64,000 bases of DNA from Odontocerum albicorne. Lineage: Eukaryota; Arthropoda; Insecta; Trichoptera; Odontoceridae. A program made the position numbers and the translations under genes. The notes below the pieces were generated by a model. That model was given only the letters and a program-made list of their open reading frames with translations, searched no databases and was not told where the DNA came from. The DNA is taken from NCBI GenBank assembly GCA_949825065.1, contig OX463838.1, positions 6,116,251 to 6,180,250 of the forward strand, read 5' to 3'. Positions 33,541 through 45,060 of this stretch are shown piece by piece; the first letter of the stretch is position 1; each line of letters starts with the position of its first letter.

Positions 33541-33712
33541 TTAAATAATTTAAAACAGTGACTTTGTAATTTCTTTCTTAATATTAAATAATTTAAAACA
33601 GTGACTTTGTTATTAATTTCTTATTATTAAATAATTTAAAATAGTGACTTTGTAACTACTTTCTTATTATTAAATCATTTAAAACAGTGACTTTGTAATT
33701 ACTTTCTTATTA
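33541..33712. repeat. 43-bp minisatellite, 4 copies
   Basis: Units starting at 33541, 33584, 33627 and 33670 share TTAAATAATTTAAAACAGTG and ACTTTGTAATT. Confidence 0.9.
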
Positions 33713-34135
33713 TTACCACTGTTTTTTTTTATCTACATGTTAGTTTAAGATAAGTTTTGTATTCTTGTCTATCATTTTACGTACTTGTATTAACTTGTCA
33801 TATGTGCATTTGTATATGATATAATACTCGTAGACACTGCTGTGTCGTAAATTAAATAAATACATTCATTTGAAAATGTCGAAGGATATTATTAGAATTA
33901 ATTATGAGTGAAAAATGTACTTATGTACTCTTGCTACTTGCCTTTCCATTTTTCAAAGTCACTCGATCCATGCATACTTTTCTCGGTCGTTTTGTGCCGC
34001 CATCTCTCATTTAAAAAAAACAGATGCGTGAGACTCTCGCGCGGTAGAAGTGAAGCTTCTTAACTCTTAGGAAAAGTTGATTTTATGCATTGCTTTTTTT
34101 CCATTTGCTAACGATTTTTGTTTAGGGCTAGAAAA

Positions 34136-34232
34136 CGGTTATGTGGAATTTAATTCAAGAAAATCTCTCTTAATTAAATAAAAAATGGTTATGTGGAATT
34201 TAATTCAAGAAAATCTTTCTTATAAATAATAA
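34136..34232. repeat. About 51-bp duplication
   Basis: GGTTATGTGGAATTTAATTC followed by AAGAAAATCT occurs twice, starting near 34137 and 34188. Confidence 0.85.
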
Positions 34233-34822
34233 TCATTTTGATAATAAATAATAATTAAAATAATAATATAATACACTTAATAATATTAAAATTATATTTT
34301 TTAATATAAAATAAATTAATATTTTTATGTTATTATTAATTACAAAATGAATTATTTTTAAATAATTATAATTTCATTATGTATTTATTGTTATATTATT
34401 TTAATTACATTATTAATAACATATTATTATTAATATTATTATACAACGTTATATTATTAATTCATTATATTATAATTAAGTAAAATATAATAATAACATA
34501 ATTTTTAATATTATAATAACATGTATATATTATTATAATGAAATATTAACTATAAACTATATATTTGATAAAATAAAAATAAATAATTGAATATAAAATA
34601 AAATTAATAATTACTAAATATATTAATATAAAAATAATACATAACGAAAAATATACTTTTTTAAATTTTTTAATAATAAATAATAATATAATAGACTCAA
34701 TAATATTAAAATAATATTAAGAATAAATAGTCAATAATATTAAAAAAAATTACAAATATTTATTAATTAATAAAATACGATTATTTAATAATATTTATTA
34801 TAAAATAATAATATAATACACC
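34215..34822. repeat. Almost pure A/T low-complexity block
   Basis: About 600 bp consist almost only of A and T in TAATAATAT-type permutations, with scattered single C or G. It would be easily melted DNA. No gene is visible. Confidence 0.9.
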
Positions 34823-35042
34823 GTTTCACTTTTCGTGACGTTCAGGCCGATTTGCCCTACAGCGCCAATAGAAGTTTCCCTTCAAAAATGTCCGACTTTC
34901 ATCACGCATTCACAGCAGCTCCACGTAACATCAACGTGTTCTTTTCAACCCTATTTATAGTTTGCATTCATTCATAATAATTACTTAAGAAAAAATATAT
35001 GAAATGCCTTCAAAACCATTTAAAAAATCGTTATTTTTATTA
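34823..35042. other. Unassigned stretch
   Basis: A GC-richer patch at 34824-34950 (CGTGACGTTCAGGCCGATTT) contrasts with the A/T block. No family was recognised. Confidence 0.35.
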
Positions 35043-35044
35043 TG

Positions 35045-35290
35045 CATATTGTATCAAACTTCTTTCCAAAACAAATGTATCAAGTCCAACGTCTGAATCT
35101 ACTCATATTATATCAAGTTTCCTTTCAAGGCAAATATCATATATCAATTGCAACGTCTGAATCCAATTATATTGTAACAAAATTCATGCCAAGGCAAATG
35201 TCTCAAAGTGCAACGTTTGAATTCAAACACCCACATAAGACGGCAGTTCAGAAAATTGATATAAAGAGCTCTCAGGGCAAATGTTTAATA
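35045..35290. repeat. Degenerate tandem repeat, about 60 bp, 3-4 units
   Basis: Successive units share (A/G)GGCAAAT(G/A)T, CAACGTCTGAATC and TATCAA. They are strongly diverged. The 90-codon open frame over it is probably a by-product. Confidence 0.6.
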
Positions 35291-35855
35291 ATAATAATCT
35301 CGCAAAGCACTTGATATTTCAGGTTATTTCAATGCCAGTCAAACTTCAAATTAAAGAGCAGCTGTGAACCCTGAACTGGAGCCAAGGATTTGCCAATTGA
35401 TCATTTTATTTTATAAAATCGATGACTGCAATCTCCGAGACGATCAACTTGCCAAATAAATTTATGAACTATTTATTCTCGTTGATTGGAATTGAGTTTT
35501 TTGACGTTAAGTTCAACATAACGCTTAATATTGAAATAGACGTATGTATATATTTTTTTCCAGGAAATAAAAATATTGGCACAGAATCAAATTTTATATT
35601 CTTCTTGCATGCTTAAATTGTACCAAATTAGGCAAAAGCAATGTTTAAAAAATCAACCGAATAAAATTTTAAAATTAAAGTTGTTTTAAGCAAGAGGAAA
35701 AAAACTTATTTAAAAATATAAAGTGGCAAAAAGGTCAGGGGTAATGAACATTTTTTTTTTCAATTAGATTTTTTTTTTGTTACATTTTTTATCTATCGCC
35801 AATCTTTACCATCACTATTTTTTGCCCAATTGCCCAGTTTGTGGACTTGGAACAA
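35291..35855. other. Unassigned stretch
   Basis: Nothing recognised before the satellite array. Confidence 0.4.
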
Positions 35856-35857
35856 AG

Positions 35858-37142
35858 ATTTTAAGCCAAATGTGTTACTATCACAAATCGGAAGATATGT
35901 AAAAGTTAAAAGCCAAATGTGTTACTTACACATTTCGGAAGATCTGTAAAGATTTAAAGCCAAGTGTGTTACTATCACATATCGGAAGATCTGTGAAAGT
36001 TTCAAGCCAAATGTGCTAATCTCACATATCGGAAGATCCGTAAAGGTTTCAAGCCAAATGTGTAACTATCACATATAGGAAGATCTGTAAAGCCTTAAAC
36101 CTAAATATGTTACTATCACATATCGGAAGATCTGCAAAGGTTGCAAGCCAAATGTGTTACTATCACATATCGAAAGATCTGTAAAGGCTTTAAGCCAAAT
36201 GTGTTACTATCAAATAAAGGTTTCAAGCCAAGTGTGTGACTATCACATATCGGAAGATCTGTAAAGGTTTAAAGCCAAATGTATTACTATCACATATTAG
36301 AAGATCTGTAAAGGCTTAAAGCCAAATGTATTACTATCACATATTGGAAGATCTGTAAAAGTTAAAAGTCAAATGTGTTACCATCACATATCGGAAGATC
36401 TGTAAAGGCTTACAACCACATATCATAAGTTCTGTAAAGGTTTCAAGCCAAATGTGTGACTATCACATATCGGAAGATCTGTAAAGGTTTAAAGCCATAT
36501 GTATTACTATCACATATTGGAAGATCTGTGAAGGCTTAAAGCCAAATGTGTAACTATCACATATCGGAAGATCTGTAAAGGTTTAAAGCCAAATGTGTTA
36601 CTATCACATATCGGAAGATCTGTAAAGGCTTAAAGCCAAATGTATTACAACCACATATCATAAGTTCTGTAAAGGTGTCAAGTCAAATGGGTGACTATCA
36701 CATATCGGAAGATTTGTAAAGGTTTAAAGTCAAATGTGTTACTATCACATGTCAGAAGAACTGTAAAGGTTTAAAGCCAAATGTGTTACTATCACATATC
36801 GAAAGATTTGTAAAGGTTTCAAGCCAAATGTGTAACTATCACACATCGGAAGATCTGTAAAGGTTTTAAGCCAAATGTGCTACTATCACATATCAGAAGA
36901 TCTGTAAAGGTTTAAAGCTAAACGTATTACTATCACATATCGGAAGATATGTAAAAGTTAAAAGCCAAATGTGTTACTATCACATATTGGAAGATCTGTA
37001 AAGGTTTAAAGTCAAATATGTTACTATCACATATCGGAAGATATGTAAAAGTTAAAAGCCAAATGTGTTACTAACACATATCGGAAGATCTGTAAAGGTT
37101 TAAAGCCAAATGTGTAACTATCACATATCGGAAGACCTGCAA
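35858..37142. repeat. 47-bp satellite array, about 27 copies
   Basis: The unit contains AAGCCAAATGTGTTACTATC and ACATATCGGAAGATCTGTAA. Spacing is mostly 47 bp, and a few units are shortened, for example near 36205 and 36410. Divergence between units is moderate, greater than in the 56-bp array at 3.7 kb. Confidence 0.95.
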
Positions 37143-38404
37143 CGGTTTTTATGTAGCTCATCTTTCCTTGGAAAGTTTTCTGAAGTTTTTTTTACCACAT
37201 ATGTTTTTCTGAATATATGCATGCGCGAGAAAATAACCAATATAATCAGAGCATCCCTCATTTTTCTCTCCTTATACTCAACATATTTATTTTGTATAAT
37301 TTTTGATCTGTCGAAATTGTGGGTTAAGTCTCGAGTTGCATTATCTTTGAGGAAAGTTTTCTCTCGGAACAACGCTTTGTAAATTACCCTTTTGTGAATA
37401 GTAATATTAAAACAATCTATCCTTTTTTTAAATTTTTTAACAGTCATATATGATACAAACATTTGCCAAAGGCTATACCTATACACAAATTTATATATTA
37501 TGATCTAATCTAATTTATATATTTAGATCTAATCTAATTTTTATATTATAATCATAAATTTACTTAATTTTGATTTCCTACATGATATTTTAATTTTAAT
37601 AATCTTAATATATAATTTCTTAGAAATAGTTAACACCTACATATTACTTATTCATAAGCCATCAAAGTTTTAATTTTTTTTTCATTTGGAATTTGTGAAA
37701 GCAAAGCTTTTTTTAAGCTCGATTCAAAACATATTGAATCAGTGACTCAATTGTTCAACCATTTCTCTACTGAAAAACGACGAGTTGAAAATTCATTAAA
37801 AGTGTTGCTCATTTAAAACACTCGTTTATGCCAAAAACTTTCGCAAAGTTAATTCCGCTTGGCGAGAAGGTCGATGTCATGGACATCAATTATTTTGACT
37901 AACAACGTCACTTTCAAACTCTTCAAAATAATGCCTTTCAAATGCAGAGACATTAAGGTTTCATTTCTGAAAACCGAGATACAGCAATAAAACATAAATA
38001 TTTCTTGCTACAATTTGACAATACTTTTAATAAATAAAAACGTTTATGAAACAAGTGTTCGTGATAGAATTACAAAATAATTCATAAAACTTGAATTGAT
38101 CAAGATTAGATTGACACACAGCGTTTATTCGTTTAAATAAAATTTTAAGACTTGTGTAAAAAAATATTTCATTTTGATGAAAAAAATATATGTACAGCTA
38201 GAAATAAAATGTTTTTTTTAAAGTAATCTAAAATTGAAAAATGTTTTTGTTTCTGTAGATTATGAAATGATATTCGAATGAATTTATTTTACTTACGAGA
38301 ATACATACAAATATTTTTGATTATTGAAAATGTAATAAATAGTTCTTTTTTAATAATACTTAATTAGTATGAAACAATATTTAAGTATAGAATTGAAAAA
38401 TACT
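37143..38404. other. Unassigned AT-rich stretch
   Basis: No repeat family or coding similarity was recognised. Open stretches at 37110-37486 on both strands have no domain. Confidence 0.4.
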
Positions 38405-38520
38405 AACAGAACCATTTATAAAGCTACGTTCAGAGAGCAAACCCTTCTCAAAGACGCACTGATTTTGAATTATCAAAAACGTATTCTATAGTGCCGGAAG
38501 GCTGAAAAAATATCTAATAC
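38405..38520 (+). repeat. Dispersed repeat R2, diverged copy
   Basis: TTCAGAGAGCAAACCCTTCT followed by CAAAGACGCACT matches 49760-49795 and 62710-62745 (GAGAGCAGACTC...CTCAAGG.CGCTCT). No coding content. Confidence 0.45.
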
Positions 38521-38780
38521 TTTTTAAGGACAAAAATATAATCAGTGTTAATAGGTCAAAACTCGTGCGACGGCTGTCGCAAAAGAAAGAATACGAGAAT
38601 TGAATTTTGAATACAAGAGAGCGAGAGAGGAATACTTGGATTCTCTCCGAAAGTAATTCGAAATTTGAATCTTGGTGGGTCCGTGATGAATGTATGTAAA
38701 TGAACAGATCGAAACTATTACCTACCTAACAATTTTTGAACCGGTGTAAAAGGGGACGATGTATAAATGATATATATATA

Positions 38781-38830
38781 AACAAATTCTATATTTATGA
38801 ATATGTATTTTCATAAATGTAGAATTTGTT
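38781..38830. repeat. 20-bp hairpin with 10-nt loop
   Basis: Arms 38781-38800 and 38811-38830 pair with one mismatch. The size is within reach of a small precursor hairpin but nothing else supports a gene. Confidence 0.7.
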
Positions 38831-38914
38831 TTACTTCCGTGAATAATTTACGGGTTGACACTAGTAATCTTAAAATAATGCCGGTCACTGAATTGTTAAC
38901 TTTAAAAAATATTA

Positions 38915-40183
38915 GGTGTACCGGAAAAGAATGTCGTTTTTTCAATAAAACAATTTGGTGCATTTAATGTATTTATTTATTAAAACTTAGTTCAAAATAT
39001 AATTGCCATCGTTTGATATAACCTCCTTCCACCTCTCAGTCAATTTTTTAATACCGCGTTCGTAAAATTTAGCTGGTTTCGATGCAAAATACTCAGATAT
39101 GCCTTTTTTGACATCCTTATAATTTTTGTATTCTTTTCCGTTTAAAAAGTTTTGCATTGACCGGAACAAATGGTAATCCAATGGAGCAAGATCCGGTGAA
39201 TATGATGGGTGACGTACAGTTGTTCAACCTAGGGCTTTAATTTTTTCTTTCGTAATTTTCTGAGGTATGCGGTCGTGCATTATCGTGCTGTAAAAACACT
39301 TGTCTACAATTAGCCAGTGCAGGTCTTTTTTTTATTATTTCTGCATCTAAATGCTCTCGTTAATCATAATACACTTGGGCGTTAATTGTTTGTCCGGGTT
39401 TTAATGTTTCGAAATAAATTATTCTCTTGCAGTCCCACCAAACAGACAAAATAACTTTTTTTGCAGTGAACCCGGGCTTAGGGGTGGGTTTTGGTACCTG
39501 GCTCTTTGAAAGCCATTGTTTCTTGCGTCTTTGGTTTGAATACAACACTTATTTTTCGTCACCAGTTACAAGATGTTGTAGAAATTGAGTTTTGGTATTT
39601 AATTCCGAATACTCAGTGCACGCGTTTATACGCTCACCGAGATTCTCTTCACTTGATTCATGACGTATCCATTTTCCTTGTTTCCATGACTTGCCGATTT
39701 TTTTATATGCTCTTGCACGCTTGACCATGAACATCCGAGCTGCTCCGCGAGTTCTTGAATCGTTGAAGTTGGATTTTGCTGAATCAGCTCAGTTTAAACA
39801 TCGCTATCCATTTTAACAAGTCGACCACTTACAGGGTTATTTTTTAGATCAAAATTGCCGGATTTAAATGGTTTAAACCACCTCAGGCATTTACAAACAT
39901 TCAAAATATCTCCCAGTAAATCACAAATATTTTTTAAAGCACATGTTGCACTTTCTTTCTTCATGAAATGGTAAAGCATAATATTTCGAATAAATTCCTC
40001 ATTCGGTACAAAGCTCACCATTGTATATAGGGTTGTAAATGTTTATGTTTAAAAGTCCTAATACACTCCAGGTATACGTAGTCAGAGAAACAACACAGAA
40101 CACGTTGTAAAAGTTTGACTGCCGAAGCACAACTGACCACTCAAAAGCGATAACAAAAAAACGACATTCTTTTCCGGTACACC
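38915..40183 (-). mobile_element. mariner transposon, full length, SETMAR-like group, inactivated
   Basis: The 1,269-bp element is flanked by TA, with inverted ends AGGTGTACCGGAAAAGAATG. The minus-strand transposase starts MVSFVPNEEFIRNIMLYHFM near 40021. The first Asp is in LVTGDEK, where the next Trp has become a stop. The second is in LQHDNARPH and the third in SPDLAPLDYHLF. The C-terminus reads FYERGIKKLTERWKEVIS and NDGNYILN. All three catalytic Asp codons survive, but several stops and frameshifts interrupt the frame. Confidence 0.92.
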
Positions 40184-40388
40184 TAATATATATAAAATTT
40201 ATTTCATATTATAAACAGAAATTTGGTCAAAACGTACTTTAATTTTACAATACGCTTTTGTTATGAAAGGAGAATTAAAAGTATATTATGTATTGGACGT
40301 ATGCGTCACCTAAAATATATGATTTTATTTGTAATAGCTGTGTATCATAAATATTGTAGAGAAAAAAATGTGATCATTGTACCTAACA
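40184..40388. other. Unassigned AT-rich stretch
   Basis: Nothing recognised. Confidence 0.4.
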
Positions 40389-40389
40389 T

Positions 40390-40690
40390 ATTGTAACAAA
40401 ATGTTCCTTATGCGTGGCCTTCGCAGTTGTCACTATAAATAATCGAACAGCTCACGCAAGCAGAAAGCGCGTGGTACACGTGGTATTTAGCAAGTATCTA
40501 GTAAGCCGTGACTGCATATACGGGCGAATAAATGGGTTTACGATGAGCGATGGGCTGCACATAAGGAACGAAAAATGAGGAAAATACATCCTCAGTTTCT
40601 GGAATATCTACTGTGTTTTATTTATGATAAACTTCTACCTGCTAAAGAGGAATATCTTCATCATGTTAATTTTCACCGGAAAAGCAAGAA
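40390..40690 (+). mobile_element. Possible solo LTR, diverged
   Basis: It starts TGTAACAAAATGTTCCTTA, has TATA-like CACTATAAATAATCG near 40428, AATAAA near 40526 and a GTTTTATTTATGATAAACTT-type end, the same order of landmarks as the LTRs at 16.8 and 50.9 kb. Overall similarity is low and no target duplication was seen. Confidence 0.4.
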
Positions 40691-41279
40691 GTAAAACGAA
40701 ATCTCCGAGTATTAAGCGGAACACATTCACATATTTTACAGTATTTGTACCGGTGCTATACATATTAAAGGACAATTTTCTTCCTTAAACATAATAAAAA
40801 TGCAACAAATCTACGCTCTGTTTCATTTCAAGAATATTAAAAAAGATTGCTTGAGGCAACTGAAACAACATCGTCTTTTTTAAATAAAATTTCAATCATG
40901 CTGCGGATTTTACTTAAGATTTTTTGCCCTTTTTTTAGTAACTGTTCAAATTGAAGAAAATATAAAATATTTCATAAAATATTGTATATTCTCCTAGCTT
41001 TGCGTTTTAACAAATGTTTATTCAATATCGTTATCAAACTTGTTTTCAATAAAATTATAATTTAAAGGATTTTTTTAAGAGACTCGTGAAAGAAATATGA
41101 AAAAAAATTAAGCGAGACGATAGTTTTTTAACATTTGTGAACAAAATTATAACCTTGAATATCCCACTAAGAAAAAGAATGGATTTTCAGGGCTGATCTA
41201 ATTTTCAGGGCTGATGGATTTATCAAACTTTGGTGAGTTAATTTTTTTATTTAAATTATTTTTAACCAAATAAGTATTG
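40691..41279. other. Unassigned AT-rich stretch
   Basis: Nothing recognised. Confidence 0.4.
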
Positions 41280-42168
41280 TAATATTTGTTATTTGTTTAG
41301 TCAAACACTGTTAATTTCACTTTTCATAACAGTATAAACCACAGATATAATGATTTTACCGTTTGAAGTTGAATTAACAGTGCACTTTGTTTTATCAAAC
41401 ACTGTTTATTCCACTTTATGTAACGGTATAACCCTACCGGTTTCAAGGTTTTCCCTTTGTCGTCAGGGAAGCACAAACAAGACTGAATTCAGTTCGAACT
41501 GGTACCGACCTACACACTTCTAACGGTAAACATTCGGTTTAGGGATTATGGGTGGAGGGAGGCAGGAGACAACTTCAGCGAGCAGCGGCGAGATTTTAGG
41601 AATATATGTGTTTGCCAGATGTTCACCCCGATGCACTGACTTACAAATGTCTAGGGCTTCTAATCGATCCAATTTATTTCCGTTACTACTTCTTCTTCTT
41701 CTTCTAAGTGCCCTGTCGGGTCCCCCCAACGTTGGCGATCACTTCGGCGAATCCGTCTCGGTCCTGAGCCGCCCGGAACAGTTCCTCTGCACTCCGGATG
41801 CCGGTCCACTCCCTCACATTCCGCAGCCAGGACATCTGTCTTCTTCCGGGCCCCCGGTGTCCCTCGATTTTCCCCTTCAATATAAGCTGGAGCAAGTGGT
41901 ACTTCTCTCCACGCAGCACGTGACCCAGATATGAAATCTTTCTAACTTTTATAGTGGACAACAACTCCCTGTCAGCTCTAGCTCGCCTCAGGACTTCGGT
42001 ATTTGTCACCATGTCTGTCCAGGGAATTTTGAGCATTCGACGATGCAACCAAATTTCAAATGCTTCCAGTCTGTTCATTGCCTGGACTTTTCATTGCCTG
42101 GACTGTTCATTGCCTGGACCGTTACTACTGATATGTAAGAATTTGGCATCATCGATAGAAAATTTATG
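41280..42168 (-). mobile_element. Penelope-like element 3' fragment, split by an RTE insertion
   Basis: On the minus strand the part 41729-41520 reads SNGNKLDRLEALDICKSVHR followed by GEHLANTYIPKISPLLAEVV and ends PNVYR, homologous to residues 108-162 of the copy at 5.9 kb. The preceding residues are found beyond the insertion, at 42129-42168, where CATCATCGATAGAAAAT matches 6206-6230 in reverse. The element is truncated near 42168. Its 3' region at 41280-41510 carries two diverged copies of the family's terminal motif. Confidence 0.82.
41690..42118 (-). mobile_element. RTE-type LINE insertion with 10-bp target duplication
   Basis: The minus strand encodes 124 codons: MNRLEAFEIWLHRRMLKI, PWTDMVTNTEVLRRARADRE, RKISYLGHVLRGEKYHLLQL, GHRGPGRRQMSWLRNVREW and TGIRSAEELFRAAQDRDGFA, ending RQGT then (GAA)n. 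CCGTTACTAC occurs on both sides (41680-41689 and 42119-42128), a clear target-site duplication within the Penelope copy. The insertion is 5' truncated. At its 5' junction a 16-bp unit with TTCATTGCCTGGAC is present three times (42074-42118). Confidence 0.88.
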
Positions 42169-42181
42169 AAGTTTAAATCAT

Positions 42182-42352
42182 AAAGTGGTTATACCGTTAC
42201 ATAAAGTTGAATAAACAGTGTTTGATAAAACAAATTACAATGTATTTACACCTTCACAATGTTATTGATTCAACTTTAAATAATACATGGAATAAACAGT
42301 GATTTACTAAACAAATTTCAATGTATTTAAACCTCCACAGTGTTAATGTCTT
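42182..42352 (+). mobile_element. Penelope terminal repeats, two tandem copies in inverse orientation
   Basis: Two successive copies of a unit with ATAAACAGTGTTTGATAAAA and CAATGTATTTAAACCTCCAC lie on the plus strand, opposite to the adjoining Penelope fragment. Tandem and inverted terminal repeats are typical of Penelope elements. Confidence 0.6.
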
Positions 42353-42429
42353 TACTATGAATTATATACAACTAATATTAGTATTTGTTTCCATATAAAT
42401 AGCTAGATTATTTAGAAATTAAGCCAAAA

Positions 42430-42660
42430 AACACAAATAATTGCTAGTTTATACATACTTCAGTCACGCCTTTGAAGTGGAGATTGAATAAAAAAAGTTT
42501 GAATCATTAACCAATTAAGTGTTTATAATACTTCACTCACATGTTTGAGATAGATAAAGAATACATATTACTGTTCAAATTGTTAAACAACTATGTGTTT
42601 ATACTTCAGTAACACCTTTGAAGTAAAGACTGAATAAAAAAAGTTCGAGTCGTTGAAAAA
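42430..42660. repeat. About 78-bp satellite, left part
   Basis: Three diverged units with TTTATA-ACTTCAGTCAC, GAAGTGAAGA-TGAATAAAA and GTTCGAGTCGTT match the monomers of the array at 43765-45060. A mariner insertion separates the two parts. Confidence 0.7.
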
Positions 42661-42664
42661 TGTA

Positions 42665-43019
42665 GATTATACGCAGTGTGTCCAATGGGAAAGGGGACTA
42701 GATTTATTTTCGCGTTACTATCATCAGCATCATGGTGCTTTCAGTATGAGCCACTTACAAAGCGCCAGAACCCAGTACGGAAGGGTTCACAATCTCCGAA
42801 ATCGAAAAAAGTGCGCAAGAACCGAATCAAGGCTCTGCTCACCGTTTTCTTTGATTCCAAAGTAATTATCCATAAGGGATTCATCCCAGTATGTCAAATG
42901 GTAAACGTCGATGTGTACTTGGGTGTTTTGAATCGTTTATGGACCAGGATTCTTCGAATTTGACTCGATTTTTTTTATGATTATATGCGGTGGTATATTG
43001 TGGGATGAAAGTTTTGGTC
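42665..43019 (+). pseudogene. mariner transposase fragment, first half
   Basis: The plus strand reads SWCFQYEPLTKRQNPVRKG, SQSPKSKKVRKNRIKALLTV, FFDSKVIIHKGFIPV and VNVDVYLGVLNRLWTRILRI, the mariner section just after the first catalytic Asp. It is interrupted at about 43020 by a dispersed repeat and resumes at 43325. Confidence 0.75.
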
Positions 43020-43322
43020 TTTCTGGAGTGATGAAATGTGAGGGGTTTGATTCGCGTGATGTAAACATATGTAATTGAGCGTCACTGTTTGTCAGGTTGA
43101 TGAGAATGTGCAACGGGGTTTTAGATAATCAAAAATTGGAAAGAAGTATCGATTTTTTTTCATGCTATATGTACTCAGCGAGATACAGGCAAAAGTCTAG
43201 TTAACTGGGGACACGACAAATGAAATACATCAAACCCAGATCCATTAAAATTGTGTGTCCAAATTAAATAACCCATTTTTTTTTCGAAAATTATGTGTAT
43301 TTCTTGTCATGTGTAAAATAAA
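43020..43322 (+). repeat. About 300-bp dispersed repeat, copy 2, inside a mariner
   Basis: It is homologous to 25523-25825 (GTTTGTCAGGTTGATGAGAA, CAACGGGGTTTT, AGAAGTATCGATTTTTTTTC). Its position between the two halves of the mariner shows that it is mobile and younger than that mariner. Confidence 0.65.
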
Positions 43323-43324
43323 TA

Positions 43325-43760
43325 CATAAGATAGCAGGAACAAGGGGCATATTCTTGGTTGCACGACAATGCACCGGCGCACAAAACCAAGATTGTTTGC
43401 GATTTCTTAAGAAATTATGTGACTTGGCTCCACGTGACTTCTGAATAATCCCAAAACTGAAATCAGCGATAAAAATAAAGCATTTCGATACGATTTCAAA
43501 TATCCAGAAGGCATCGACCGCGATTTTTGAGACGATTCTGAAGAATGAGTTTCAGGAGTGCTTCAGAAAAGTTTACAACCAATTCCAGCATTGTGTTGAC
43601 TCACAAAGAGTGTATTTTGAATAAACAGTAATGTAATCTAAACATTAACAATGTCTTGTATTTTATTACCCCTCAGTCAGCCTTCCCATTGGACAGACTG
43701 TGCACTCCAGGCATACATTTAAGGCGGACATGGAAGAAAAAATGGTCGTATATGTGAACA
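43325..43760 (+). pseudogene. mariner transposase fragment, second half
   Basis: TTGCACGACAATGCACCGGC encodes the second catalytic Asp region (LHDNAPAHK). A short deletion then leads to LAPRDF (third Asp) and FDTISNIQKASTAIFETILK followed by NEFQECFRKVYNQFQHCVDS. The 3' end resembles the fragment at 56.06 kb. Confidence 0.75.
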
Positions 43761-43764
43761 ATTA

Positions 43765-45060
43765 TGTGAACACACCACAGTGACGCTTTTGAAGTGAAGA
43801 TTGAATAAAATAAACGTTCGAGTGACATAAAAACGATGTGTTTATACTTCAGTGATGCTTTTAAGATAGAGAAAGGACATAAAAAAACGTTTAAGTAGCG
43901 AAACCATTGCATTTATACAACATTTGAGGTGAAGATAAAATAACAAAATATGTTCGAGTCGCCAAATAATTGTGTTTATGCAACACTTCAGTCAGACTTT
44001 TGGGGCGAAGATAAAATAACAAAATATGTCTGGGTCGCCAAACAATTGTGTTTAAAAACAACACTTAAATCTTACTTTTGAGATGTACATAAAATAAAAA
44101 AATATGTTTGAACAGGGAAACAATTATGTTTATACAGCAACACTTGAGTCACACTTTAGAGATGAAGATAATATAACAAAAAATGTTCAAAGTGCGAAGT
44201 ATTTTGTTTCTACAACACTTAAGTCACACTTTTGAGATGTACATAAAATAACAAAATATGTTTGAGCAGGAAAACAATTGTGTTTATACACAACACTTAA
44301 ATCACACTTTAGAGATGAAGATAATATAACAAAAAATGTTCAAAGCGCGAAGTATTTTGTTTCTACAATACAACACTTAAGTCACACTTTTGAGATGTAC
44401 ATAAAATAACAAAATATGTTTGAGCAGGGAAACAATTATGTTTATACAGCAACACTTAAGTCACACTTTAGAGATGAAGATAATATAACAAAAAATGTTC
44501 AAAGTGCGAAGTATTTTGTTTCTACAACACTTAAGTCATACTTTTGAGATGTGTATAAAATGACAAAATATGTTTGAGTAGCGAAACAATTGTGTTTATA
44601 CAACAACACTTAAGTCACGCTTTAGAGATGATGATAATATAACAAAAAATGTTCAAAGCGCGAAGTATTTTGTTTCTACAATACAACACTTAAGTCACAC
44701 TTTTGAGATGTACATAAAATAACAAAATATGTTTGAGTACCGAAACAATTGTGTTTATAAAACAACACTTAAGTCATACTTAAGAGATGAATATAATGTA
44801 ACAAAAAATATTCAAAACGCGAAGTATTTTGTTTCTACAACACTTAAGACACACTTGTGAGATGTATATACAATAACAAAATACGTTTGAGTACCGAAAC
44901 AATTGTGTTTATACAACAACACTTAAGTCACACTTTAGAGATGAATATAATATAACAAAAAATGTTCAAAGCGCGAAGTATTTTGTTTCTACAACACTCG
45001 AGTCAAATTTTTAAGATAAATATAAAATAACAAAATATGTTCGAGGCGTGAAACAAACGC
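43765..45060. repeat. Satellite with about 155-bp higher-order (dimer) structure
   Basis: Monomers of about 77 bp alternate between two types. One holds GAGATGTACATAAAATAACA and TTTGAGCAGGGAAACAATT; the other holds GAGATGAAGATAATATAACA and GTTCAAAGCGCGAAGTATTT. The second type recurs at 44196, 44349, 44508, 44662, 44821 and 44975, spaced 153-159 bp. Before 44.1 kb the units are simpler monomers, like those left of the mariner. Confidence 0.9.

Noticed and set aside
34215..34822. Replication origin or centromere
   Set aside because: Only extreme A/T content supports this, which is not enough.
35042..35314. 90-codon protein
   Set aside because: The frame follows a degenerate 60-bp tandem repeat.
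35858..37142. CRISPR-like array
   Set aside because: No conserved repeat alternating with unique spacers. It is a diverged 47-bp satellite.
37110..37486. Membrane-like proteins on both strands
   Set aside because: Phe/Ile/Leu-rich peptides of AT-rich DNA with no conserved pattern, overlapping the end of a satellite.
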